A DNA stretch of 64,000 bases from Actinomyces glycerinitolerans. Lineage in GTDB: Bacteria; Actinomycetota; Actinomycetes; Actinomycetales; Actinomycetaceae. The notes below the pieces were generated by a model. That model saw only the letters and a list, made by a program, of their open reading frames with translations, was not told the origin of the DNA and searched no databases. This document shows, piece by piece, positions 51,630 to 60,456 of this stretch. Location: assembly GCF_900098745.1 (NCBI RefSeq), contig NZ_FQTT01000009.1, positions 542,402-606,401 of the forward strand. The letters run 5' to 3'. The translations under genes and the position numbers were made by a program. The number at the start of each line of letters is the position of its first letter. Position 1 is the first letter of the stretch.

Positions 51630-54600
51630 ATGACGCCTCCACTGTTCTCTCTGGGCCGCAACCGGCACGACGCCGGGGCGCAGACGCGCGACCCCGAGGA
51701 CGTCGACCTGCCCGCGGACCCCGCCGCGGCCACGCAGTCCGGTGGCACCCCGGTGTCAGACGCCGAGCGTCGGGCCCGTATCGACGAGGCCCTCGACGAC
51801 TGGCGCCAGGAACTGGCCGACCTCGGCGGCACCTCCAGCCTCGACGCCTTCTCCGACCACGACGGCATTGTCGACCTGACCGCCGCCCACCCCTCCGGCC
51901 TCGCCCAGCTGTACGCAGGCCGCCCGACCCACCTGGGCAGCCTCGTGCGCGAGCGCGTCGCACTCGGCATCGCCCGGCAGTCCCTGCATGAACTCGCCAG
52001 CCGCACCGACCAGCTCTCCCGTCGGTTCGGCGTGGCTCCCGTGTACCTGGCCATTGGCGTGGCCGGCTGGACCGAGCCGGTACCCACAGCGGATGACGAC
52101 GATGCCTTCCCCACGCCCAGCCCGGCAGACGATGCTGCCGCAGCCGGCCCCGCCGCCGCACGAGCCGCCGCGAACGCCGAGGCTGACGCCTCCGACGATG
52201 GCAGCGCCGATCCGGAGGCTCCCGAAGCGGCGCCCTCTGCCACGCCTGCCGCCGACGTGACCGACACCGACGCGCCCTCCGCCCGGCCGGTCGCCGTGCG
52301 CACCGTCAGCGCTCCCGTGCTTCTGCGGCCGGTGCGGCTGTCCAGTGCCGGCGCGGATGCCGCCCTCACCCTGGATACGTCGATCGAGGTCAACCCGGTC
52401 CTGACTCGGGCGCTGCGCCGCCATGGCTGCACGGTGGACGTCGACGTCGTCGCCCGCGCCACCCTGGCCGACGACGGCTTCACCCCGCGCGACGCGCTCA
52501 GCGGCATCGGCTCGCTCGGACGCGAGTTCCTGCCCGGCTTCGAGATCCACGAGCGGCTCGTCGTCGGCGCCTTCGTCCACCCCGGGCAGGCGCTCCTCGA
52601 GGACTTCGACGCCACCGTCGACCGCGCCCGCACTTCTGCACTCGTGGCCGCGCTCGCCGGCGACGCCGAGGCCCGGGCCGCCCTGGATGTGGCCCTGCCT
52701 GAGCCCAACCCCACCGATCGGGCCCCCGAAGATGAGCGGGGCGTGGGCGACTTGGATCCGGCTCAACTCGACGCTGTCGAGGCGGTGGGCTCCGGCGCCT
52801 CCCTGCTGCTGGATGCGCCCCCCGGCTCCGACGTGGCCGCCGTCCTCGCCGCCATCATGGCCGACGCCGCGGCTCTGGGCCGCACCGTGCTGCACGTGCC
52901 CGCCACCAGCGCCGACGGGCACGCCGTGGCCGCCGCCCTGCGCGAACTCGGCCTGGGCTCCATCGTGATCGACCTCACCGAGGACCCCGCCTGGCGGCGT
53001 CATGCCGCCGAGGAAATCAAGACCGCCATGGGCGTCAACGTTCCCGACCTGGACGTGACCGCCATCGTCGGCATGCGCAATCGCCTGACCTCCGTGCGCG
53101 AGAAGCTCTCCCGCTACGTGGCCGCCCTGCACAAGCCGCGCGAACCGTGGGGTGCCTCCGCCTACGACGCGCTGCAGCAGCTCGCCGAACTCACCTCCGG
53201 CCGCGCCCGCACCAACGCCCGCGTCACCCCCGGACACCTGGAGCGCCTGAACGCCGACGGACGCCGGCGCGCGTCCGAACTGCTGCACCGAGCCCACGCG
53301 CTCGGCCTGTTCACCTCCGCCCTGGCGGATTCGGCCTGGAACGGTATGGCCGTGGCCGACGTCGACGAGGCCACCGACGCGCTGGCCCGACTGACCCGGC
53401 TCGCCGACGAGCTGCTGCCCGCCGTCGGTGAGCATATTGAGGCGGTGCACACCTCCACCGGCATCACCCGCGCCGAAACGCTCGGCCAGTGGTGTGAGCA
53501 GCTGGAAATGCTCGACGGCGTGCGCGACTCCCTGGACGTCTTCTTGCCCGAGGTCTTCGAACGCTCTGCGGCCGACATGGTCATTGCCACCGCCTCGAAG
53601 CACTGGCGCCAGGAGCACAGCGTGGAGATGGGCTATGCCGCCCGGCGCCGGTTCGTCAAGCAGGCCCGGGACCTGGTGCGCCCCGGCCGGGAAGTGGCCG
53701 ACCTGCATGGGGAGCTGGCCAAGGTGCAGCAGCGCCGCGAGGTGTGGCGCCGCTACGACCCCGAGGGCGGCTGGCCGCACCTGCCACAGGGATTGGACCA
53801 GATGCAGCGTGTGGCCGAACGCGCCCGCGACGCCGTGACCGCGCTGCAGCCGATTATCGGCGCGGACATGGTCCTGATGGACCTGCCGTTGACCGAGTTG
53901 GAGCAGCGCGCCCGCGTGCTGGCTGCCGACGACGTCACCGTCCACAAGCTCCCGGAGATCAACCGCGTGGTCACCGCCCTCAGCGACCTGGGCCTGACCC
54001 CGCTGCTGGACGACCTGGCGGCACGTGATGTGGAACCGGCACAGATCGATGACGAGCTCACCTACTGCTGGTGGTACTCCCTGCTCGGGCAGATCATGCA
54101 AGACGACCCCGACCTGGGCGGACTGGACGCGGACGCCCTCAACGACCTCGCCGTATCCCTGCGCGAGCTGGACGCCTCTCAGGCCGACTCTCTGGCCGGC
54201 CCCGTCGCCCAGGCCTGCACCCGCCGCGTCCGCGAGACCGTCGACGCCGACAAGGACGCCGCCCGTAGCCTGTACCGCGCCCTCTCGCTGGAGGAGGGGG
54301 TGCCACTGCGCGACATCATTGCCGCCCACCCGCTGGCCCTGGTCGCCAAGCCCGTGTGGATCATTCCGCCCACGCTGGTGCCGCAGGTGTTCACCGCCGA
54401 CGCCGTGGTGGACCTGGCGATCCTGGACGCCTCCGCCCACGTGCCGGTGTCCCGGGTCATGCCCGCCTTCGTGCGCGCCGAGCAGGTGCTCGTCGTCGGT
54501 GATCCCCGCCGCTCAACCTCCGGGCTGGCCTCCGAACTCGGCCCGCTGCTGCCGCGGGTGACGCTGCCGACCGGCCGCAACACCCTGGATGCGGAGATTG

Positions 54601-55907
54601 CCGGCTTCCTCGCCGCCAACGGCTACGACGACGTCGTTGAGGCGATCCCGGCGCCGCCGGGCCGCTCCCGCCTGTCTCTTTCCCTGGTCGACGGCCGGGG
54701 CATGCCCGCTCCGGGGCACACCGCCGTTGAGTCGGTTCCCGCGGAGGTCAACCGGGTGGTCGACCTGATCATCGACCACGCCCTGACCCACCCCGAGCAG
54801 TCCCTCGGCGTCATCGCGCTCAACGCCCGACACGCCGAGGAGATCCGCCGCGCCACGACCGCCGCCGTTGCCGGCTCACCGGCCCTGGCCGACTACTTCG
54901 AGACGGGCGTATCCGAGCCCTTCGTCGTCGTGGACCTGGGGGAGGCGCGCTCGCTGCGCCGTGACCACATCATCGTCTCCGTCGGCTACGCCAAGACTCC
55001 GCACGGGCGCACGATCCACAACTTCGGGGAGGTCAGCGACCTCGGCGGCATGCTCGGCCTAGTGGACGCGCTGTGCGCCTCGCGCGGCAGCACCCAAATC
55101 GTGTCCTGCCTGGGACCCGACGACATCGACGCCGAGCGCCTGCACGCTCCCGGTGCCCGACTGCTGCGCGAGGTGCTGGTGCATGCCGCCGACTCCGGTG
55201 CGCAGTACCCGCAGCAGGAGGAGGTCGCCCCCGAGCGGCTGCTCGTCGAGCTGGCCGAGCACCTGTGGCGCAAGGGGCTGGTGGTGGTGCCCCGCTACGG
55301 CATTGAAGGCGGGGTGCGCATCCCGCTGGCCATCGGCCACCCGGACCTGCCGGGCGAACTGCTGGTCGCCGTGCTTACCGACGACGAGCAGTACGTGGCG
55401 GAGCGGAGCCTGCGTCGGCGTGACCGGCACTGGGTGGAGCGGCTCCAGCAGCGCGGCTGGCGCGTGCACATGGCCTACTCGGCGGGCGTGTTCGTCGACG
55501 TGGAGGGGGAGGCGACCAAGATCGAGGCGCAAGTGCTGGCGGTGCTCGCCTCCCGCACCGAGGCCGCGACGGCCACCCCCCTGCCGCAGCACATGGAGGA
55601 CGCCGAACCCCATCCCGTCGAACCGGCGGAGTCAAGCGCGACCGGGCAGTCGGGGAAGACGGCATCCCCGCACCAGACCCAGCTTGACGCGCCCGTGCGC
55701 GGCGAACGCCCGCCGATCGCGCAGGGGCTGCCGCTACAGGCCTACTCCGACGACCAGCTCGACGAGCTCGTCGCCTGGATCCGCTCCGACGGCGTGCAGC
55801 GCAGCGAGGCCGAGGAGGTCGAGCAGCTGCGCGACGCGCTGGCCCTGACCCGTCACGGGGCCGGGATCGACGCCGTGCTGACCAACGCCGTGCGCCGGAG
55901 CCGCTGA
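51630..55907 (+). CDS. Very large SF1-helicase-like protein with degenerate ATPase motifs and C-terminal endonuclease-like domain
   Basis: 1425 residues. After a partly disordered, acidic N-terminal part comes a helicase-like core. Where Walker A (GxPGTGKT) is expected, near residue 393, the sequence reads LLLDAPPGSDVAAV, with no Lys. Motif II, near 931, is LAILDASAHVPVSR instead of DEAxQ. Motif III, near 956, is LVVGDPRRST. The segment with SLGVIALNARHAEEIRRA corresponds to late SF1 motifs. Near 1200-1300 lies a restriction-endonuclease-like domain (LVVVPRYGIEGGVRIPLAIG; SLRRRDRHWVERLQQRGWRV). The enzyme core looks inactive, so a structural or regulatory DNA-binding role is inferred. A short conserved gene follows 3 nt later. 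Confidence 0.8.
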   Translation: MTPPLFSLGRNRHDAGAQTRDPEDVDLPADPAAATQSGGTPVSDAERRARIDEALDDWRQELADLGGTSSLDAFSDHDGIVDLTAAHPSGLAQLYAGRPTHLGSLVRERVALGIARQSLHELASRTDQLSRRFGVAPVYLAIGVAGWTEPVPTADDDDAFPTPSPADDAAAAGPAAARAAANAEADASDDGSADPEAPEAAPSATPAADVTDTDAPSARPVAVRTVSAPVLLRPVRLSSAGADAALTLDTSIEVNPVLTRALRRHGCTVDVDVVARATLADDGFTPRDALSGIGSLGREFLPGFEIHERLVVGAFVHPGQALLEDFDATVDRARTSALVAALAGDAEARAALDVALPEPNPTDRAPEDERGVGDLDPAQLDAVEAVGSGASLLLDAPPGSDVAAVLAAIMADAAALGRTVLHVPATSADGHAVAAALRELGLGSIVIDLTEDPAWRRHAAEEIKTAMGVNVPDLDVTAIVGMRNRLTSVREKLSRYVAALHKPREPWGASAYDALQQLAELTSGRARTNARVTPGHLERLNADGRRRASELLHRAHALGLFTSALADSAWNGMAVADVDEATDALARLTRLADELLPAVGEHIEAVHTSTGITRAETLGQWCEQLEMLDGVRDSLDVFLPEVFERSAADMVIATASKHWRQEHSVEMGYAARRRFVKQARDLVRPGREVADLHGELAKVQQRREVWRRYDPEGGWPHLPQGLDQMQRVAERARDAVTALQPIIGADMVLMDLPLTELEQRARVLAADDVTVHKLPEINRVVTALSDLGLTPLLDDLAARDVEPAQIDDELTYCWWYSLLGQIMQDDPDLGGLDADALNDLAVSLRELDASQADSLAGPVAQACTRRVRETVDADKDAARSLYRALSLEEGVPLRDIIAAHPLALVAKPVWIIPPTLVPQVFTADAVVDLAILDASAHVPVSRVMPAFVRAEQVLVVGDPRRSTSGLASELGPLLPRVTLPTGRNTLDAEIAGFLAANGYDDVVEAIPAPPGRSRLSLSLVDGRGMPAPGHTAVESVPAEVNRVVDLIIDHALTHPEQSLGVIALNARHAEEIRRATTAAVAGSPALADYFETGVSEPFVVVDLGEARSLRRDHIIVSVGYAKTPHGRTIHNFGEVSDLGGMLGLVDALCASRGSTQIVSCLGPDDIDAERLHAPGARLLREVLVHAADSGAQYPQQEEVAPERLLVELAEHLWRKGLVVVPRYGIEGGVRIPLAIGHPDLPGELLVAVLTDDEQYVAERSLRRRDRHWVERLQQRGWRVHMAYSAGVFVDVEGEATKIEAQVLAVLASRTEAATATPLPQHMEDAEPHPVEPAESSATGQSGKTASPHQTQLDAPVRGERPPIAQGLPLQAYSDDQLDELVAWIRSDGVQRSEAEEVEQLRDALALTRHGAGIDAVLTNAVRRSR

Positions 55908-55910
55908 ACG

Positions 55911-56189
55911 ATGGGCGACTTGCACACACACGACGCGGATGAGGCGCCCGACGTGACGGGGGCCGGTATCAGGCGTGGTAGGCGTCGCGTCGTCGCGCTG
56001 TCCCCACAGGACGCGGTCCGCGTGGCCCGGGGCGAGGCACCGCAGGCGCAGGCGGAGGCGGAGCGTCGACGCGGCACGGACGCGCTGACCGACGCGCGTT
56101 CTCGCGAGGGCGGGGTCAATGGCCGTGAGGGCTCCGACCGCGCCAATGACGCCCGGCTGCTGCGCGAAGTGCCACCCCACTGGGGCTGA
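55911..56189 (+). CDS. Small conserved actinobacterial protein ending NDARLLREVPPHWG
   Basis: 92 residues, charged and probably disordered, with a conserved-looking C-terminus (RANDARLLREVPPHWG). Actinobacteria encode such short proteins, with a terminal ND-R-L-x-x-x-VPPHW motif, behind helicase-like genes. It starts 3 nt after the stop of the giant helicase-like gene and is surely co-transcribed with it. A hairpin follows. Function unknown; the fixed tail could dock on the larger protein. Confidence 0.7.
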   Translation: MGDLHTHDADEAPDVTGAGIRRGRRRVVALSPQDAVRVARGEAPQAQAEAERRRGTDALTDARSREGGVNGREGSDRANDARLLREVPPHWG

Positions 56190-56231
56190 GCCGCCCGCAG
56201 CGGCGAAGGCCGCGCGCGGACGAAATAAAAC

Positions 56232-56270
56232 GAAGTGGCACCCGCCGTAAGACGGACGCCACTTCATTTC
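56232..56270. terminator. Bidirectional terminator between the helicase-like operon and mscL
   Basis: GAAGTGGC (56232-56239) pairs with GCCACTTC (56258-56265), with CCG/CGG pairing inside. It is flanked by AAATAAAAC on the left and ATTTCTCC on the right, which suits both converging transcripts. Confidence 0.75.
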
Positions 56271-56323
56271 TCCTGGCTCCGACCGTCGGCGTCACGGCCG
56301 ACCGGTGGGAGCCAGTGATCGGC

Positions 56324-56704
56324 TCAGCCCTGCTGCTTGAGCAGGTCGCGGATCTCGGTCAGCAGCTCGACGTCGGTGGGCTCGGCGGCCTCCTCCTCTT
56401 CCTTCTTCAGGCGCGCGGTGAGCTTGTTCATCGGCGCGACGACGCAGAAGTAGACGGCGGCGGCGACGAGCAGGAAGTTGACGAGCGCGGTGATGATCGT
56501 GCCCGGCTGGATCGGGTCGGAGCCGTTGATGGAGAACTGCAACACGGAGTTGAAGTTCGGCTGCTTCACCAGGGCGCCGATGATGCCCATGATGACGTCG
56601 GTGATGGCCTGAACGATGGGGGCGAAGGCGCCACCGATGATGACGGCGACGGCCAGTTCCAGGACGTTGCCCTGGGCGATGAACTCCTTGAATCCCTTGA
56701 GCAT
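56324..56704 (-). CDS. mscL: Large-conductance mechanosensitive channel MscL
   Basis: 126 residues from ATG 56704 (GAAAGG ribosome site); the frame is open upstream but MLKGFKEFIAQGNVLELAVA is the canonical MscL start. TM1 is AVAVIIGGAFAPIVQAITDV, followed by the extracellular loop with NGSDPIQPGT. TM2 is IITALVNFLLVAAAVYFCVV, and the cytoplasmic helix is Glu/Lys-rich (LKKEEEEAAEP..LLTEIRDLLKQ). It opens on membrane tension and releases solutes during hypo-osmotic shock. It is followed downstream by a terminator and preceded by the SAF-domain gene. Confidence 0.96.
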   Translation of the reverse strand: MLKGFKEFIAQGNVLELAVAVIIGGAFAPIVQAITDVIMGIIGALVKQPNFNSVLQFSINGSDPIQPGTIITALVNFLLVAAAVYFCVVAPMNKLTARLKKEEEEAAEPTDVELLTEIRDLLKQQG

Positions 56705-56821
56705 GTGGTGCCTTTCGGTGTGGAGCGAGGGCGCAGGTGTGCCACTCGCGGAAGTCACGGTGCGGGAGCGACTCGGCAGCCCGGGGACGGGCCGCGGCCG
56801 CATGGCAAGAGGCGGGCGACG

Positions 56822-57517
56822 TCATGGGCTCAGCACAATGCCGAGCGCACCATTCGTGGCTGCGCCTACGATTAGGTTAGCGTCCACCGCCGGGACAGCA
56901 AGCGTAACGAGTGTGACCTTCGTCTGTGCGGTCCACCGGTCGGTATCGCCCTCCTGCTGCGTGAGCACCACCCGCGCGCCCGCACACACGACGGCGGAGG
57001 AGCTGCCCGCGTCTCCGACGGCCGCCGCGGCGCTGCGCTCGGCCACCACATCTACCCGCGCTCCGGGCTCCGCCAACTCCGCTCCAACATCGATGGGCAC
57101 CTGCACCAGCCGCTCCGACGGCGTCAGGGTGGTGGCCAGGGCCGCACTCGTCATGGACGTGGTCAGCACCGTGCCCTCCTCCAGGGCGATCGCGGCGCGA
57201 CTGCCCACCACGTCCGTGTCGGCCAGCCCGGTCTCGGGCAGGGCGGACTGCGCCACCGCCCGCATCTCAATGTCCGCCTCGGTCAGCACGGCACCGGCGT
57301 TGACGTGGCGGGCCGCTACAAGCACCTCCTGCAGACCCTCCGGTGCCGGGCGGAGCACGCCGAGCGCCGCCATCACGGCGGCGGCCAGACAGACGGCGAC
57401 CACCAGGTGGCGTTGCCGCCACAGCAGCAGGGACGGGCGCGTCGGGCGGCGCCCGTCGGGTTGCGGGGAGTGGTTGGAACGAGGCGTGCGGCCGGGGCGA
57501 CGGCGAAGGCGAGACAT
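56822..57517 (-). CDS. SAF-domain (CpaB/RcpC-like) membrane protein
   Basis: 231 residues from ATG 57517. A basic N-terminus is followed by one membrane anchor (HLVVAVCLAAAVMAALGVL, about 37-55) and an SAF domain (VLVAARHVNAGAVLTEADIE, then GSRAAIALEEGTVLTTSMTS). The outer part ends with an NLIVGAATNGALGIVL strand. SAF proteins of this type are placed near mscL in many actinobacteria. RcpC/CpaB relatives take part in pilus or secretion assembly, but no other pilus genes are nearby. Topology is read from sequence; function is not established. Confidence 0.8.
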   Translation of the reverse strand: MSRLRRRPGRTPRSNHSPQPDGRRPTRPSLLLWRQRHLVVAVCLAAAVMAALGVLRPAPEGLQEVLVAARHVNAGAVLTEADIEMRAVAQSALPETGLADTDVVGSRAAIALEEGTVLTTSMTSAALATTLTPSERLVQVPIDVGAELAEPGARVDVVAERSAAAAVGDAGSSSAVVCAGARVVLTQQEGDTDRWTAQTKVTLVTLAVPAVDANLIVGAATNGALGIVLSP

Positions 57518-57644
57518 GGACTCAAAGTGGCACAGCCCGCTCACGCGCGCGCCGGCCCTGTGAATGGAACGGGCGTGGGGTGTCGCCAACCGCCCCTGTG
57601 GACTGCGGTGACGGCGCGGCCGCGGCGAGGGGTGCCGACGGCGG

Positions 57645-58307
57645 TCAGTCCTGGTCGGTGGGGGAGGCGGCGAAGGCCGAGCCCTCCAGCAGGAACCACT
57701 CGTCGGGAGTGATGACGACGTCGACGGGCGCATCGTGCGCCTGGGCTGGCAACGGACCGGCCACCAGCTCGTCGTCGTGCACCACCGCGAACACCGGCAC
57801 GCCGGCGCGGCGCAGTGGCAGCACCCGGTCGTACCAGCCGCCGCCCTGGCCCAGTCGCCGGCCCGAGCGGTCGACGGCGAGTGCCGGCACGATCACGGCC
57901 TCGGCGTCGGCAATGGCGGCGGCGGGCAGCACCTCACCGCTCGGCTCCGGCGGGCGGCCGGGGGAGCGCTCCGCCAGGTCGGCGACCCCGTGGAAGTAGC
58001 CCCAGGAGCGCGCCAGGTGCGGGCCGAGCACGGGCAACAGCACGCGCGTGCCGGATTCTTCAAGTTGTTGCAGTAGCAGTCGGGTGCACGGCTCGTGGCC
58101 CACGGACACGTAGGCGGCCACCGTGTCCATGCCGGAGATGGCCTGGAGGATATGGGCGGTGAGCCGCTCACAGGTGTCGTTGTGACCGTGCTCGGGGTGG
58201 CGGTGGCGGGCGGCGCGGTGCTCGCGCAGAACACGGCGCAGTTGCTCCTTGGCGTCGTCGGCCGCCAGTGAACTGGTGTCTGGCAGGACGCGTGCCCGAG
58301 TGCTCAT
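57645..58307 (-). CDS. 5-formyltetrahydrofolate cyclo-ligase
   Basis: 220 residues from ATG 58307. Family signature RRLGQGGGWYDRVLP (the ATP/phosphate loop), the earlier VAAYVSVGHEPCTRLLL and the terminal DVVITPDEWFLL are typical of MTHFS/YgfA. It converts 5-formyl-THF to 5,10-methenyl-THF using ATP. In actinobacteria the gene commonly stands beside galU, glp and sepX, which are transcribed the other way. Here galU is missing from the 120-nt divergent gap. Confidence 0.92.
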   Translation of the reverse strand: MSTRARVLPDTSSLAADDAKEQLRRVLREHRAARHRHPEHGHNDTCERLTAHILQAISGMDTVAAYVSVGHEPCTRLLLQQLEESGTRVLLPVLGPHLARSWGYFHGVADLAERSPGRPPEPSGEVLPAAAIADAEAVIVPALAVDRSGRRLGQGGGWYDRVLPLRRAGVPVFAVVHDDELVAGPLPAQAHDAPVDVVITPDEWFLLEGSAFAASPTDQD

Positions 58308-58427
58308 GACTGCATTATCGCAGGTGGTCCGCAACCCGGTTTGCTGCCGGGCCGTCCGACGCGGCCAGGTAGCCTGGTGCGCGGTACGCCCGGGAACCCG
58401 GCCGGGCAGGAGGAGGACGAAGCCCAC

Positions 58428-59639
58428 ATGCGCACTGTTGCTGAGCACCTGGCGGCCTGCCTGGAGATCGCCCGGGCCGCGGCCCCCCTGGACGTGGTGC
58501 TGCTGGACGCGGTCGGCTGCGTACTGGCCGAGGACGTCGTCGCCGACCTTGACCTGCCCGCGGTAGACCTGGCCGGACTGGACGGCTATGCGGTCGCCGC
58601 CGCCGACGTCGCCGATGCCGCGGCCGGAAGCCCCGTCACCCTGGAGGTGATGGATGCCGTGCGCGCCGGCGACATGCGCCCCACCCGCCTGGTGCCGGGC
58701 GCGGCCATCCTCATCGACTCCGGCGCCCCGCTACCACTGGGTGCCGACGCCGTGGTGCCGTGGACGGACACGGACCGCGGTGAATCCCGCGTGCAGGTGC
58801 GGGCGATGGTGACCGCCGGAGAGAACGTGCGCCGTCGGGCCGAGGACGTGCAGGCGGGCACCACCGTGCTGCCGCAGGGCTCGCGCATTTCGGCGCGTCA
58901 GATCGCGCTGCTGGCCGGTATCGGCCGCCACCGGGTCAAGGTGCATCCGGCGCCGCGCGTGGTCATCATCTCCGTCGGTGACGAACTCGTTGAGCCCGAC
59001 GGCTCCCGCGAGGCCGGCGACGTTTTCGACGCCAACGGCCACGCCCTGGCGTGCGCCGTCACAGATGCCGGCGGCCAGGCCTTCCGGGTGGCGGCGGTGC
59101 CCGACGAACTGGGGGCGCTGGCGGAGACCATCGAGGACCAGTTGGTGCGCGCCGACGTGCTCATCACCACCGGCGGCCTGAGTGTGGGCCAGGGCGACAC
59201 GGTCAAGGACGTGTTGACACCCCTGGGTACGGTGCGCTTCGACTCCGTGGCCATGTCGCCGGGACGCCAGCTGGGCGTGGGCACGATCGAGGGCACACCG
59301 ATCTTCTGCCTGCCCGGGGACCCTGTGAGCGCGCAGATCGCCTTCGAGACCTTCATTCGCCCGGTGCTGCGGCAGATCGCCGGCTGGCAGGACCTGCATC
59401 GCGCCTCGGTGCCCGCGACGCTCGCTTCCGGCTGGCACTCGCCGGCCCGCAAGCGGCAGTTCGTGCCCGTACACCTGAGCGGTTCGCCGGCGCGCGGCTA
59501 CACCGCCGAGCCGACGGGGCGGCCGGGCACTACGCGTCTACTGGCGCTGGCCCAGGCCAACGCGATCGCCGTCGTCCCCGAAGACACGCAGACCATCGTC
59601 GCCGGCGACACGCTGTACTGCCTGCTGCTCGATGCCTGA
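58428..59639 (+). CDS. glp: Gephyrin-like molybdotransferase Glp (MoeA family)
   Basis: 403 residues from ATG 58428 (AGGAGGA ribosome site). MoeA features: DLAGLDGYAVAAAD, DSGAPLPLGADAVVP, VVIISVGDELVEPDG, ITTGGLSVGQGDTVKDVL, FCLPGDPVSAQIAFETF. In corynebacteria the homologue in this genomic place, Glp, binds FtsZ and a membrane receptor, GlpR, at the division site. The same receptor type (SepX) is encoded two genes downstream. I therefore prefer Glp to a pure molybdenum-cofactor enzyme; no other Mo-cofactor genes are near. It overlaps the GNAT gene by 8 nt. Confidence 0.88.
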   Translation: MRTVAEHLAACLEIARAAAPLDVVLLDAVGCVLAEDVVADLDLPAVDLAGLDGYAVAAADVADAAAGSPVTLEVMDAVRAGDMRPTRLVPGAAILIDSGAPLPLGADAVVPWTDTDRGESRVQVRAMVTAGENVRRRAEDVQAGTTVLPQGSRISARQIALLAGIGRHRVKVHPAPRVVIISVGDELVEPDGSREAGDVFDANGHALACAVTDAGGQAFRVAAVPDELGALAETIEDQLVRADVLITTGGLSVGQGDTVKDVLTPLGTVRFDSVAMSPGRQLGVGTIEGTPIFCLPGDPVSAQIAFETFIRPVLRQIAGWQDLHRASVPATLASGWHSPARKRQFVPVHLSGSPARGYTAEPTGRPGTTRLLALAQANAIAVVPEDTQTIVAGDTLYCLLLDA

Positions 59640-60327
59640 CCTCCGCTTACCGACGGCGATTGGACACCTCGGCGATCTGTTACACCCGGGCGGGAACCGC
59701 TTCCCCTGGCCGGAGGTCCTGACCGAGTCGGGGGTGAGTGCGCGCGGCCTGGCGCGCGGGCCGCGCACCGTGACGCTGCGCCCCATCCGCGTAGGCGACG
59801 AGTCGGCCTGGCGACGGCTGCGCCTGGCCGACGACGCCCGACTGAGCCCCTGGGAGGCGACGCTGCCGCCGGACAGCCCCGACGCCCTCGGCAGTTTCCG
59901 CGACTATGTGCGCGCCCAGAATCGACTTGCACGCCGTGGCGAGGCCATGCCCTTCGTGCTGGAGGTGGACGGCGTGTTCGCGGGGCAGGTGTCGGTTTCC
60001 TCCATCCGCTGGGGGGCGCTGGAGTGCGCGAGCGTGGGCTACTGGATCGGCGCCCCATGGGAGGGACGCGGAGTAATGACCCTGGCGGTGGCGATGGTGC
60101 TGGACCACCTCCTTGGCGCCCGGGTCGGTCTGCACCGGGTGGAGATCGACGTGCGCCCGAGCAATGCGCGCAGCCTGGCCGTGTGCCGGCGCCTCGGACT
60201 GCACTCCGAGGGGGTGCGGCGGGGACTGATGCACATTAACGGGCAGTGGGCGGATCATGTCACCTTCGCCGTCGTCGCAGAGGACGCCCCGGCAGGCGGA
60301 TTCGTGGGGCGGCTGAGGCAAGTGTGA
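59632..60327 (+). CDS. GNAT-family (RimJ-like) acetyltransferase
   Basis: 231 residues, starting inside the end of glp. The GNAT fold begins near residue 45 (VTLRPIRVGDESAWRRLRLA). The acetyl-CoA loop is WEGRGVMTLAVAMVLDHLL, and IDVRPSNARSLAVCRRLGLH followed by GVRRGLMHINGQWADHV is the RimJ/RimL-type end. It would acetylate an N-terminal amine of a protein. It is a constant member of the glp-sepX cluster, but its target there is not known to me. Confidence 0.88.
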   Translation: MPDLRLPTAIGHLGDLLHPGGNRFPWPEVLTESGVSARGLARGPRTVTLRPIRVGDESAWRRLRLADDARLSPWEATLPPDSPDALGSFRDYVRAQNRLARRGEAMPFVLEVDGVFAGQVSVSSIRWGALECASVGYWIGAPWEGRGVMTLAVAMVLDHLLGARVGLHRVEIDVRPSNARSLAVCRRLGLHSEGVRRGLMHINGQWADHVTFAVVAEDAPAGGFVGRLRQV

Positions 60328-60456
60328 AAGCTGTTGCACGGGTGGCGCGGGCCGGGGATTCGGAACGGAATTGCTAATGGAATCGCGGCCACAACCGGCG
60401 CCAACACGCCGCGGTCGTGCCCGAATTCCGCCGCCCGTGCCCTCTACGGTTAAGCC

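Noticed and set aside
51756..54440. 894-codon open frame opposite the helicase-like gene
   Set aside because: Composition is typical of antisense high-GC coding DNA, with no recognisable domain.
56871..56882. TTAGGTTAGC, half of a DtxR-type box
   Set aside because: Only one half-site, located inside the coding region of the SAF gene.
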